From Polytrichum commune (Eukaryota; Streptophyta; Polytrichopsida; Polytrichales; Polytrichaceae), in contig OX485804.1 of NCBI GenBank assembly GCA_950295325.1, positions 67,742,033-67,806,032 on the forward strand: a DNA stretch of 64,000 nucleotides. Reading direction: 5' to 3'. Below the pieces are notes generated by a model, which was not told the origin of the DNA, searched no databases, and saw only the letters and a program-made list of their open reading frames with translations. Each line of letters begins with the position of its first letter. The stretch's first letter is position 1. This document shows positions 1-11,217 of the stretch, piece by piece. The position numbers were made by a program, and so were the translations under genes.

Positions 1-1086
1 ACCCCCATTGGAGCTGATGATGAAACCCACCGCCCCGACACCTTCAACTTCTCTCGCCTTCGTGTCGCTCAGAGAATCACAAGATCTCACGCTTCACCTT
101 TGCCTACCATCATCGAGGAGTCCTCCCCGACAATGATCGAGGTTCCACCACCCCCTCCTACTGGATTGGATTTCCGTCGTGTCACTGCCGTACAAGAATC
201 CAATGTCGACGAGAAGCTCTGGCATATTGCTCGAGTTCCTTACAATTCCTCCAAAGCATGTTGGGCCATGCATGCTGTCACCAAGAAGAAATGCACTGCC
301 AAAATCGTCTTCAACTCCAAGAGCATCCGTGCACCGGCATACATTGGAGTTTGGAACTATTACAAATTCACAACACCTAAGGTCGAGAAGTTTTTTTTTT
401 GCCCAGACGACATTGAACGTTGTGTCAAAGGATCCCGTCGCAACTGGGTCGACAAATTCTCTGCAGACCAAGAACGACCTCCAATCCCGCCCGTGTGGCC
501 TGTCAAAATTGGTACCAACCTCACTCGTCCGGAGATCCTTAAGCTTGAGAACGCCGACTTTCAGCTCCCTCAAAAAGAGCGCATCACGCCCACTCGCTTT
601 TTCAACACATTGGCTCCTCCACTCGACCTCTCTGGAGTGGACGTTCCTGCCAACCCAGACTCGTATCCTTCTTCCAGGTAGTCCAAGTCTACGAGACGGT
701 CTGCCACCGCACCATCAACAAAACAAATGCAAATGGTCGCATCTGCACGAGCTATGGATGGGACCATTTTGAAGGTGACCATGATTCCACGCCCTGGATT
801 TGGTTGCGTTATCATGTTGCAGTTCAAACCTGCACCTACTCAATCAATTTACCAACTCACAGTTAGTTCCATGCCGGAGTGTAATTGCCCGGCCTTCAAG
901 GATATGATATCAAAGTTCGGCCGTAAACGAAATTCGTTCCTGCATTGTAAGCACCTCTACTTCATATTTGTCAAGGTCTCTAATGTAGACCCTGAAGTTG
1001 ACTTGTTCATTCACGCTCCTACCTTTAGTTTCAATGAGGTCAAACTCATCCTTGAAGGGGGCCTCTTGACACAGTCTACTTCCTAG
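1..1086 (+). pseudogene. SWIM zinc-finger protein remnant, interrupted by one stop, 5' end outside window
   Basis: Frame 1 is open from the left edge to a TAG at 679-681 and stays open in the same frame to 1086, so one nonsense codon splits it. The C-terminal part holds a SWIM-type finger at about 880-955: a Tyr, then C-x-C-P-A-F, then H-C-K-H-L. SWIM fingers are known at the C-termini of Mutator-like transposases and related plant proteins, where they are thought to bind DNA or protein. The N-terminal 220 residues (Pro-rich start, several Cys and Trp) were not recognised. The TAG follows CCAG and could be part of a GTAG splice donor, but no acceptor is evident. Most likely a transposon-derived gene fragment; an intact gene with a small intron is less likely. 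Confidence 0.5.
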
Positions 1087-1303
1087 AATTACTCTCATCC
1101 TAGCACTACATTTTGTCCTAATGGATGTGGTCAGTTCTGGACCGAATGTGAACTCATAATTGATTGCTATAATAAATATAATCTCATGGATTATTTTTAT
1201 TCTCTTCAAATTTTTGTATTACAATATTCAAATGTTCCATGTCTCTATTTCCCGGTTGATCATTTCATGTTCATTTTGAAGGTGCTACCTATGTCTATCA
1301 AAT

Positions 1304-1816
1304 CTACTTCCGTTTCGCCAACCTTCTAGATGTTTCATCGTCCCTTCTTGATGGAGGTGGACCCGGTCGAACCAAATCAATGTATGACACCGTTTTATCC
1401 CTCATTCGATTCTTTAGTGGACGACGATGCGGCGACAATCCTCTCATCCTCTCGCGAAACGACAAAGACCTCGAACATTCGCCTACTACCTTCACCTCAT
1501 CCTCCCCGTTCGTCGTCTTCTCTTCATTCAAATCAACGTCTTCATTCACATCAGCGTCCTTCTCCTGCACATCCGCTCGCGTTTTATTTTTCTTTGCATA
1601 TTGTTTCTGCTCCTCCTGCATCCTCCACCTCCAAGCTTGTGTGGACTGCGAAAATAGAGTGAGTTCGTAGTCATCAGTACATTGCTTTCCAACACCTTTG
1701 TCATGTTCCGGCGATGGATTAAAAGGAACATGGGGATCTTCTAGACTCCTAATCTCCTTCTCCCATCCTAGGCCAGCGAACATGTCTCTCTCCTCTCCCA
1801 TTGTGTCCCTAAACAC
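1304..1816 (-). CDS. hypothetical charged low-complexity protein, 170 aa
   Basis: An ORF from an ATG at 1816 to a stop at 1304. The middle is very acidic and charged (runs of Glu, Asp, Lys and Asn) and the end is basic with many Arg and Pro. No known domain, signal peptide or membrane segment is visible. The opposite strand also carries ORFs here, but their Ser/His/Leu-rich products look like the shadow. It may be an exon of a transposon gene related to the SWIM remnant next to it. Function unknown. Confidence 0.3.
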   Translation of the reverse strand: MFRDTMGEERDMFAGLGWEKEIRSLEDPHVPFNPSPEHDKGVGKQCTDDYELTLFSQSTQAWRWRMQEEQKQYAKKNKTRADVQEKDADVNEDVDLNEEKTTNGEDEVKVVGECSRSLSFRERMRGLSPHRRPLKNRMRDKTVSYIDLVRPGPPPSRRDDETSRRLAKRK

Positions 1817-2344
1817 TCTACATCCGTATTGGATACGAGTCTACCTTATGTCCTTATATATTTTGAGCTGAAGATAATATCTTCAAACAATAAGTGTGCG
1901 AGTCCAAGCTCTAGAGTTGACTCACACATAGAACAAATATAAAAGTGATGGAATAAAAACGAAGCAAGTTGGTCGCCATTTGTATTTTGTTTGACTAATT
2001 CTTCAATTACACCAAATTCGATAAAATCATTTTCAATTATATTTTTTTGGAATCACCCTTGGTTTAAATCATATACTTATCTATTTTATCATAATTCTTA
2101 TATCATTTTTGCACTTCCCATATTCTAAATTTAACGACTCTATTTCAAATTCAGATCATTTTCATTTATTTTTGGACCTATCCATTCCACGGAAATAGGT
2201 CATACATTTTTACTATTTTGGAATATTATTGGAATATTCCTTACTATTTAAAAATTTGCTAAATTTAGTCTGACAAGTTTGCTATTTTTTCTTCCTCTCC
2301 GCTCTCCGCTCTCCAAATCTCTGCTCTCCGCTCTACGCTCACAT
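1817..2344. repeat. AT-rich spacer ending in a repeat shared with 47840-47940
   Basis: No gene seen. From about 2180 to 2345 the sequence contains CCACGGAAATAGG and then a pyrimidine-rich stretch built on CTCCGCTCT ending in CTACGCTCAC. The same features in the same order occur on the minus strand at 47840-47940. It is a dispersed repeat, possibly the promoter or end of a transposon family. The family A copy starts immediately after it. Confidence 0.45.
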
Positions 2345-5300
2345 AGATGTGTTGTCCGTCCGGCACCTCCCTGATCTTACCCAGTCCTAACGACGGCTAT
2401 CTCACGTAGACGTTACCCAGACATCCGGAATAATGAGGTTTCCTTCCCACTACATTCAGAAAGGATCCATATAACTGCAGTCGGATCCGATCCGGGTTTC
2501 CTCTCCTTTGTCCTATCCGTATTTCCTGCTCATTCATTCCCTCTAGATCTGCAACATTCTCCTAACAGTCCGTGCACCAAACAAATCAAAATAGATTGAG
2601 AACTAGAGCTTTATTGAGTGGGGAGTGACAAAATACAACATCGGAGAAGAGAACCCTTCTCATGCTCCTTATTCAGCCTTAAGTAGAGACTGTAATCTCT
2701 AACTGCGAGTGGCGGCCCAGTTGGCCGCCCAGAAAACCCTAACAGCGAGAAATCCGGAAACTCATCCTTCGCGGAATTTCCGGATCTCGATCCGCTTTTT
2801 GCGCTGACAGAAAATTTGAATTCATAGTTTTGCCAAAATTCAAAAGGTATCCTAAACATGTCTGCCTAATTCTAATCTACCTACAGCCGCATGCCTAAGT
2901 CTAAACTAAGTGGTACGATGCTTCTTCGAAGCCGTCCCGTCCTTGGAGTGACTTGCGGGCCCGCTGATGGCAGAGGAGCCTCCTCCGGGGGTCAAAAGCC
3001 ATTGGTCCTGCAGCCTCGTAAATACCCTCCTCATGTTTGGGGAGGGGGCGATCTCTTCCTCGGAATCGCCTATCGCGGACGGATCCTCTCCCGGTCCGTC
3101 ACCCAATCCGGACCGCGCTGTTCCGGAAGCCTTCTTCTCCTTCCGGGAGCTCCGGATGGGTGAAGCATCACCCCCGGGGGTCCGTTCCCTGTTTCGGCCA
3201 CAAGAAACCGAAGTCGTCCGGGGATCCCTTGCTGACATCGCGTGTGAGGGTGGGGGCGCCCACTGCTCCAATATCATACAATCCGGAGCAGGAGCTGGAG
3301 AGGCCTGCGACATTGGTGCCTTTCCCCTATCCGGAGTCTTCGTCCGGTCCGGTGTCCTCATCCTTTCCGGAGTTCTAGCCCTCTCCGGTGTCCTGGACCG
3401 CTTTGATGCCCTGCCCCGATCCGGATTCGGTAATTGCCCACGTCCGGACCTAGCTGACCGTTCTGTGCTCTTCCGTCGAACTTGGGATGAGCGGGTCCGT
3501 TCCGGGTGAGGAGTCTTCTCTCGATCTGGAAATCTTTCGGATTCCAATGGCTTGGGAGTTCTTGCTGGCTGACTGGGCCCCGCACCCGCCTGAGAGGCCG
3601 GTACTAATTCCACCTCCCCTATAACCTCGTACAGCGTGCCCGTTGGAGATCCGGGTGGACCTGGATAGAACACCCGTCTGGGAGCACCACTCGGAGGCAG
3701 CAACTTCTGGATCTCCTTGAGCAGATCCTTCATCGAGGGGGAATACTTCACCAGGATCTGGAGCGTTTGTCTGGCAGAAGACGGATCCGCTGACTCCATC
3801 AATTGGTCGTAGAGGTGTGCCTTGTTGACGACTTCTCCCGGATGGCCCACTAATTCCCGGACCCGGCTTAGGACTACCGTTTGTTCCGTCTGGTACTTCC
3901 GGATCTCCTCATTTTTTGGGTGAGCACCTGCGTCATAGCAGCCACCTGTGCTGCGAGCTGCGTCTTCTTCGTCTCCAGGGTCTCTACCTGCTTCCGGTCC
4001 GTCCGCTTGGCCAACTCCCGGAGGATATTTTCGGGTCCACAGTTGTCTAAGGCCCGGTTCACCCCGCGAGTGATATGCTCCATCCGGAAATACTAGTTCT
4101 GGAGTTCCATCAACTCCTCCCGGACGCGCTTGAAGGGGGCTTCCGGAAACTCAAACGTTGATAGGTCGATGTCCCTCCAGGGAACTTCCCGGCTGGTTCC
4201 GGCTTCCTATCGGGGTGGTGGCGAGGCCGGTTTCCGGACCTTTGGAGGGGACGAAGCGGGAGGTGGTTCCAGAACCGCAGTGTCGCTCGAGTCCTCTGTT
4301 CCGGTTTCCGCAATCTCGACTTCCGGACCGAGCTTGTACACCACCTCGTCTTCCGCTATTGTCAGCATATCCTCTTCCGCTTCATTGATGCAGCCGTGGT
4401 GCTGGTAGAGATGGAGGATGTAGGGAGAGAGATAGGAGGGTTTCCGGCCAATGTGGGGGAGAGATTTCTCCACATATTCCTGAATTAACCTACCCCAATT
4501 GACGGGCCGGACTCCGGACATCGCTCCGAACAGGGTGTTGGCCATGGTAATGCTAAGCCGCTTGGGTTTTTCTGGACTGAGTATGGGGAGGATGAATTCT
4601 ATTACTCTCCGCTCCCTAGGGTACCGGCAATTCCCGGGATGGAATCCGTCTTTCGGATCAGGGTCCATTCGGAATTTTCCTACATAAAAATTATCCCGGC
4701 GGCTAGCCCAGCCCTCGCCCTTTCCTCGCGGAAATCCATAAACCCCAGCCCATACCTCCGACGTCCATTTTTCTGGATCCTACTTAATCGTCCTAAACCA
4801 CTGATTGCCTCTCTCGAATAGAAATTCACGCAATGTGGTCTCCGCCCGAAGGTTCCAGGGCTTGGCGAGTAGTCCCTCGCAACCCATCCGGCTAAGATCC
4901 TCTATGAGCTCCTTCAACTCGGATCCTCTCTTTGGGATGGCAGGCGATACGGGTTTCACTAGAATCGGGACTTGCTCCGTCTCATCTTCCTCTCGCGCTT
5001 CCGACATTTTGCTTCGCGGCCTCGAATCCTCAACAATGCCCGGATTCTCCCCTCCGGAATTCTACCCGCTAACCACTACGGAATCCCAGCAAACCAACTG
5101 TTGGTGACTCGAAAAAACAACTCACCATTCATTCTCTTAACAATGCCGCTCGCGCAAATGGCTCGGAGAAGAGGAAAATTTCCCTTAAGTACTCTCTCCC
5201 TCTTTCACTCTTTCTTCTAACGGGTCTGGTTCCGTAACCGTTTCCCCCGCAACCGTTCGGAATCCGTTGTAACCGTCTCCCGGTCCAGACGCTCCGGACC

Positions 5301-5519
5301 GGACCGTTCCTAAACGGTCTTCCCCGGTTAATATCCGGTCCGGCCAAAGTATCCGTTTTAACCATTTTAACGTGTAAGGCGGATGCCTAGAACCTTATTT
5401 CTTAAAACAACTATCCTACCCTAAGAAACCCTACTTTAATACCATCCTCAGGGTATTATCCGGGTATTAATCCGGTTCGGAAGCCACTCCGGACTTCCGT
5501 GGATTTTTGGGCTCCCACA
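2345..5519 (-). mobile_element. Family A element, truncated minus-strand copy (A2)
   Basis: Homologous to the complete element at 41941-46068, in opposite orientation. Its 5' terminus is the complement of 5519, beginning TGTGGGAGCCCAAAA, which matches the other copy's TGTGGGAGTCCAAAT. The coding region, the AATAAA signal (complement of 2610-2615) and the start of the 3' repeat region align. The 3' third is missing: similarity ends near 2350, where an unrelated repeat begins. CCGGA/TCCGG is strikingly frequent throughout. The 5' end cuts an ORF at 5520. Because the other end is lost, a target duplication cannot be checked. Confidence 0.8.
2906..5007 (-). pseudogene. Broken copy of the family A 690-aa protein
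   Basis: Segments at 4780-5007, 4207-4668, 3874-4083 and 2906-3850 in different minus-strand frames align in order with the protein at 42608-44680. Recognisable blocks are the N-terminal MSEAREED, KPWNLRAE, TMANTLFGAMSGVRPVNWG, the region with GHPGEVVNKAHLYD, and a C-terminal tail of repeated RTPER/RTPDR. Identity is roughly 60-65 percent in the best N-terminal block, so the copies parted long ago. Several frameshifts and stops separate the segments, so it is not functional as one protein. The 3' piece alone (314 codons) is still open. Confidence 0.8.
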
Positions 5520-5951
5520 CAAATCAACGGTTGCACAAATATTATCATCAAAATTTGATAATATATACACAGTATTATCATTAGACTCCAATTTAACATT
5601 TGGCATTTGAATTGTGGATGCGCCAAATTGATTTGTCAATACAACAGTTGAAGTTTGCATTTGGGACTCAGAAAGACCTATCACTCTGAACGAACTTGGC
5701 CCTAAAATCCACATCGAACCATCATCAGTTCTATTCTTTTGGATCATGATTGTTTCAAAGACTTGTCCATCCGCAGAAAACATCTCCTGCTCTAAATACA
5801 TGGTTCCCGTCTGGAGATTGAACCTCAAACTGAGAAGATCCTCTAAGACACCTACGTGACCATCATCTTGAAGTGATAATGTGAATGAAACAAAAGATCT
5901 ATGAGCTCTAATGGTGGCATAGAGATGGAATGCAATAGATGCACTATACAA
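5520..5951 (-). pseudogene. Unrecognised ORF cut by family A insertion
   Basis: About 144 codons are open on the minus strand from 5951 until the family A terminus at 5519, after which the frame runs on into element sequence for 24 codons. The part outside the element looks like real coding sequence (many Ser, Thr, Asp and hydrophobics, with a block FNLQTGTMYLEQEMFSADGQ). I do not recognise the family. No ATG is evident at the 5' end; the frame stays open upstream, so it may be an internal exon. Confidence 0.35.
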
Positions 5952-6981
5952 TACTAATAAACGTAATGGACTCTTTATGTTGAATGTTATATAATATAAT
6001 ATTGAATGAAATTGAAATGCATGACATCATAACATCTAATAATACAAAAATAGATAACACATAATAACAACCAAAAAATATTTGTAGACGAAACATAGAA
6101 CCCTAAAACAAACCCTAAGAAATATCTCATTTGAAAACCTAATCATATAGAACCCAACCCATTAGTGGGATGTGCATTATAATTTCATCATAACATTCTT
6201 TGTAAACAAGACCTAGTGTGCAGAAAAGAGGACTTAGAAATGCAAGAAGAAGGGTGCACAACTTTGGCAAAGAATAAAAGAAGGAAGAAGGGTTTGAAGT
6301 TTTTTAGTACGAAGTAATTACATAGGGCCAGAATAGAACAACAAATGGGTAGGGTCACTTTATGTGACATCGAAGACACTGCACGCGTACTAGAGTTTCC
6401 TGCAATAGATGAAAACGAGAATGTTGAAATCGAGATGCAAGATAGCAAATAACCCCTTATTTTTGGAAATGATGATGACAAACGAGTGAGCAACACTGCC
6501 AACAATATGTCTGATACATAACAAGAAGGAGAATATATCTCCATTTACATTGCATCGGTAAGTATTTCAAGGTTTTATGTATAGATGAGGCAATTTTCCA
6601 ATTGATATCACCTCTTGAACTTCTAAAGTTCCAAGCATAGAAATCGTCTTTCTTACGCAAAATTTTATTGTAAGTAATTTGAAAACATAAAACCACATAA
6701 AAAAACAAGGAATGTCGTCAATCAAAAACATTGTATGCAGATTAGTGGCTACTACGTCCAGAGCAATGTGATAAGGCAACATGAAAATCTAAACCCCAAA
6801 AATCAAAAGGGATTTTTTTTCCGTTTTGAAACAACTATTTGCGGGGAATTTTTTCCGTTTTAATCCACTCGCGTGGGGGATTTTTCTTCCGATTCGAATT
6901 GTGTTCCCGGACATCGTTTTGGCCAAAAGCTTTAGGGAAACCGAACGTTTTGGAACGGCTAAGAAGAAGGAATACCATTTC
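5952..6981. other. AT-rich region without a recognised gene
   Basis: Only short ORFs of unremarkable composition. The frame of the next gene is open from about 6826 but its first ATG is at 6982. From 6800 to 6890 there are three spaced occurrences of a TTTTTTCCG-type motif, perhaps part of the promoter or 5' leader of the next gene. Nothing else seen. Confidence 0.3.
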
Positions 6982-9830
6982 ATGAGGGTTGTGCGTAGGA
7001 GGCACACGGAGACTGTGCAGAGGGGGGCGAATGCTCAAAGTGGAGCCCCAATGAAGAAACCGAGCGGAAGAACAATGACCTGCGTATATACTCCAACAAA
7101 TGAGCTCCTTCATCAAGCGGCGAACAAACCACCCACATCTGCCAGTGTGTGCACAACGTCCGATAGCAATGATGAAGCGACGGTTGGCATGGATGTCGAG
7201 TTGACAACGCTATCATCAAACCCTTCTCTTGAACAATATGTAAGTCTCTTTGTTATTCTATCTATAAGTGTTTTTCAAATATTTGTGGTCATTATCATTT
7301 TTGTAAGTGCTTTGAAAGAAAGGTTTGTAATAGAGGTTTCGGTACCGAAACCCCTATTCCAAGACTTTCTTTGAAAAAATATTCTTCTCATCATTAATTT
7401 CATGTTCATACCATAGCAGCAGCCCTCATTATTTTTCATGCTCGTTTCTTCAAAAGAAGTTCTGGGATAGGAGTTTCGGTACCGAAACCCCTATTCCACT
7501 ACCTACTGTAAAAAACCTACCTCTTCTTTGCATGTTTTGTGTCGATGTTAGGCCATTGTACTGATTCTCTTTGTATGGATGTTTTTTGAAAGAAAGGATC
7601 TTCCAAGTTTTAAGAAAATTTCTTTACTAATTTCATGTCCATATCATAGCGGCCGCCCTCATTATCACACATGTTTGTTTCTTCAAAAGAAGTCCTGGAA
7701 TAGGGATTTCGGAACCGAAACCCCTATTCCACTACTTTCTTTCAATTTTTGAATTTTTTTTTTACTAATTTTATGTCCATGTCACAACTGTGGCTTTTAT
7801 TTTTTTGTATGGCTATTTCTTGAAAATAGAGTGGATGATTTTTTTTACTTATTATAAGCTTTGATTTGGTTGTTCATATATAGGATAACATTTTGGCGGA
7901 CACCGACATTGAAGAAGCAACATCAAAAAGAAAGTTGGAGAAAATAAATTTAAACTCTGTCATCAATATCTTACGAATTCGACCTCTTTCTAAATTTTTT
8001 TATCCATTCTTATATGCCACTTAGAGCCATTGCCAATTCTAGAATTTGATGTTTAGTTGTTGGAGAATGAATTTCTTAATGAATATAGAGAAGGTGATCG
8101 TGTCTTGTATGTTTCTATTGTCAACGATTGTGGGGAGAGTTTATGTGTAACAGGGGACAAGTTGAGTTCTTGGGATCCAATATGGCAACAAGTGAACGAT
8201 GTTTTTAAGCAGTCACTTTCCCGAGATGAGGACTTAAAAGTTTTTAAAGGTAAAATATTTTGGATATAGAAGGGTAACCACCGAGTTACAGCATGGAGTG
8301 ATACATAAATAAAGTTCATGCTGATGAGGAAGAATGGTATTATAGTGTGGATTTCATATGCCTTAATGCAGTAGATGCCATTGGCATTCTCTTGGATGCT
8401 ATGAATGACGTCAATAGGTAAGGCCTAAAGCCCATCAATTAAAAAAAAATTAAGGTCAATTGCAATTTTTTTTGTCAAATTGAATCATATATTTACAAAT
8501 TTATTTTGTAAAGTGGCAGATCCACAGAAAATGATCACGTGAATATCAATTTGGTTCATAAAATCCATCGCATTCGGAGTTTTGGATCTTTGAAGCTAGA
8601 AGAATTTAAAAAAAAATTGTCCCCTAAGAATTATGCTAAATGCGAGAATAAATACTCATTGACATACATGGTATTCTCTTACTACAGACATTTTTGTAGC
8701 TTTCATCTACAAGGTGAGTCTTTAACATCTGAATGTCTACATCAATTTCATGTTCTTATATTAAGTTGTATTATTATTTTAAATTAAAAATTTTCAATAT
8801 TGTTTTCAGCGTAATGTTGTGACAACATCAGAAGAGGTTTGTCATGAGTATAGGAACAACACTCCATTGGTCCAAAGATCTCCTAGGCTTGAATTGCATG
8901 CTATAGAATATGCGGTGAGGAAAATACTGAGGGCTTATAGGTCAAAGAAATTTAATAAATTCCTTGCAATTGCGGATCCCGCAAATGACGTTGATTTTGT
9001 GCAAGATGTAAGTCTTTACATTATTCGTTTGATTTATGTAATATGTTTTGTTACATTATATATTTTATATTCAATATTGTTTTCATTGTTTTCAGATAAA
9101 TGGGCATTGGAGTTCTAATCCTAAACCAGAAATAACCTTAGAGAAATTGCAAAAAATTGCAACAACTCCGGTAGATGGCAAGTATAAAGTGAAATGGTTG
9201 AAGTGGTGGAATTCACCTCCGATGACACGCGAGGCTTTGCGTTTTTACCTCCTAATTTTTATAGATAATAACCTTGATTTGTGGTTGGTAAAAGCATCAT
9301 TTTGGACTTAGGTAATATTATGAATTATAATTGTAAATGTATTTATGCTTATGAAAGCATTATAATTCTTATATAGCGCTTGTATTTGTTAAAATAATTA
9401 TTTGACATAACGTTTTATGTGTGGATTCTAATTTTTAGTTGGAGGAGGGTGCCATCAATGAGTTTCATGGCATTCTACCACAATTGGGTGATATGATTTG
9501 GAATAATGTCCTCCACATTGGAAATTACATAGAGAAATGACATTGTCTTCTTTGGAAGAAAGCGTATACTCCAATTTTACGCGGGACAATCATTTGAAAA
9601 ATCCTCAATATTGATGAAGAATCATGAGGGCGAATTGGCAGTGAAACGTGTGATATATAGGTATTTTTCTACACTTGACTATTTTGAAGTAATAAAATTT
9701 ATCTTCATTGGTGATATCGAACTAAATTTGTTTATTGAATTTGTGTAGGTACCTTACAAGGTAGCTTGAATCCCAAAAAAGAAATTCCATTGCAAGCATT
9801 GCCTTCATTCTTGAATTCATGGGCTGACAG
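6982..9830 (+). pseudogene. Family P pseudogene, N-terminal and middle part, with GNHR (ParB-like) motif
   Basis: A multi-exon gene read from splice signals. Proposed exons: 6982-7239 (donor GTAAGT), one from 7884 (donor not resolved), 8057-8417, 8520-8713, 8810-9007, 9096-9287, 9439-9660 and 9749-9830. Exon 8057-8417 encodes FKGKIFWI, a TAG, then KGNHRVTAW; a frameshift follows and the frame continues as NKVHADEEEWYYSVDFICLN. G-N-H-R-x-x-A resembles the G-x-x-R signature of the ParB/sulfiredoxin fold. Exon 9439 starts LEEGAINEF and exon 9439-9660 ends HEGELAVKRVIYR. Both junctions match exons at 51811-51507 (LEKGVDGE and EEGPLAIKRVAYR) with the same intron phases (0 and 2). Stops in the last two exons and the frameshift show decay. 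Family recognition is inference; the exon structure is seen. Confidence 0.55.
7330..7735. repeat. Three dispersed copies of a palindrome inside intron 1 of the family P pseudogene
   Basis: The 16-bp perfect palindrome GTTTCGGTACCGAAAC occurs at 7336-7351 and 7473-7488, and a variant ATTTCGGAACCGAAAC at 7706-7721. Each is followed by CCCTATTCCA, and two are preceded by CTTCAAAAGAAGT, so they belong to a longer irregular repeat. They lie between the first exon (ending at 7239) and the second (from 7884). Confidence 0.75.
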
Positions 9831-10339
9831 GTTAAGTGACCAATGCATATTTTCAGCATATTTTATAAACTTTCAATATAAGTAGGTAATTATAGATATT
9901 TTTATGTTTCATTTACTAACATTTAAGGTACAATAATATATCAAGGTTTATTTTTAGATCTCTAATACTAGAATTACATGGTAATAAATCCTTTGACAAG
10001 ATATAGAGCATGAATTCCATGGTAATAGGTGTTTTTTTTTAAATGTCAAATGTCCCCTTGCCAAATAATTTAAATTATATGGAGCATTTTCTACAAATAG
10101 AATCTTATATAACATGTTATTATTCATTACTCAAATGTTACTGCTCACCACTCACATGCTAGCTTCCCTCTACAATGACACTACCATACAAATACAAATG
10201 TTGTATGTTTTTTTTTTTTTTTTTTTTTTTTAAGGTCCTCCATACATGTACATAACTTCAAGTTATAGTTCGTGTAACATATGTATATATTGTACAACAA
10301 AGTTTAAATTAAAACCCCTTTTGTGCACTCACATATAGT
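9831..10339. other. AT-rich spacer with a 24-base T run
   Basis: No coding signal seen. A run of 24 T lies at 10208-10231. The family P gene would continue into this region in an intact copy (a donor-like GTTAAG is at 9831), but no further exon could be recognised. Confidence 0.4.
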
Positions 10340-10740
10340 TGTATGTGTGTAGAGGCACCACGGGCCTTGGCTTGGTGGTTAGGGCTCATGGCCCCCAATG
10401 AGGAGGTTGTGGGTTCTATTCCCCATGCCGGCGTGGTGCTCACCGCCTTAGTCCACCCAACTATGGTGGGGGGTCCTTGGACCTTGTTGTATGGGTACCT
10501 CAAAGCCCTTTGGGTGGATACCATGTCCGGTATCTTCAAGGCACTAGTGGCTAGCTAGGAACTAGTATAGTGTGTCACTATAGTGTCCATCCTCGAAAGG
10601 GGAGAGTAGTATTGTCCCAATGTCCCCTTGTCCAGTGGGCATCGGGTCATTGGCATTACGAACGGACACTTTATTCACGCCGGCCCCTTGCTAAAAAGGG
10701 ACCGGAGTTTCTATCTATCTATCTATCTGTATGTGTGTAG
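10340..10740 (+). mobile_element. tRNA-derived SINE with 13-bp target site duplications
   Basis: The insert is 10353-10727 (375 bp), flanked by a perfect 13-bp direct repeat TGTATGTGTGTAG at 10340-10352 and 10728-10740. The head resembles a tRNA gene: an A-box-like TTGGCTTGGTGGTTAGG at 10367 and a B-box GGTTCTATTCC at 10412-10422, spaced as in a Pol III internal promoter. The tail ends in repeated CTAT. SINEs are copied by LINE machinery. The perfect target duplication suggests a fairly young insertion. It is not a functional tRNA gene. Confidence 0.85.
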
Positions 10741-11217
10741 TACATTGCAAATCCCCATGGATAATCGTCAAGGGAATGAGCTAGCAACTTAAATGAAATA
10801 GAAAGGCCATCCATGCAGAGACTACAACCCTTCAATTTTAGAAACCTTAAAATTGTGGTGAATTACACCCTAACCTCCATAGTATCACCATCCTTAATGT
10901 CACTCCTTCTCTTGTATCCCAAACAAAGGGAGGTCACTATTGACATATTATTAAATCATGTGAGAAAACATATTGGGTATTTTTAATTCAATAGAGGAAA
11001 AAATTATACAATTTATGATTTTGGAATTACTATAGCTTGGATAAAATGATTGATACAATATTATATCTAAAGTAAAGTAGGTGAAAATAATAGGCGGTCT
11101 TTCATTTTTATTCATAAAGTAGGGTATGTAATATTTGGACAAATGAATACATTTGGATTGGATGAGAAATTGCCTTAATTAACTAAAAATCATCCAACTT
11201 AGAAGTTGGCATTGGAT

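Noticed and set aside
10343-10558. ORFs on both strands and a tRNA gene at the SINE head
   Set aside because: The region is a SINE with target duplications; the head lacks a complete cloverleaf in my reading and its A box is diverged, so neither a protein nor a working tRNA is supported.
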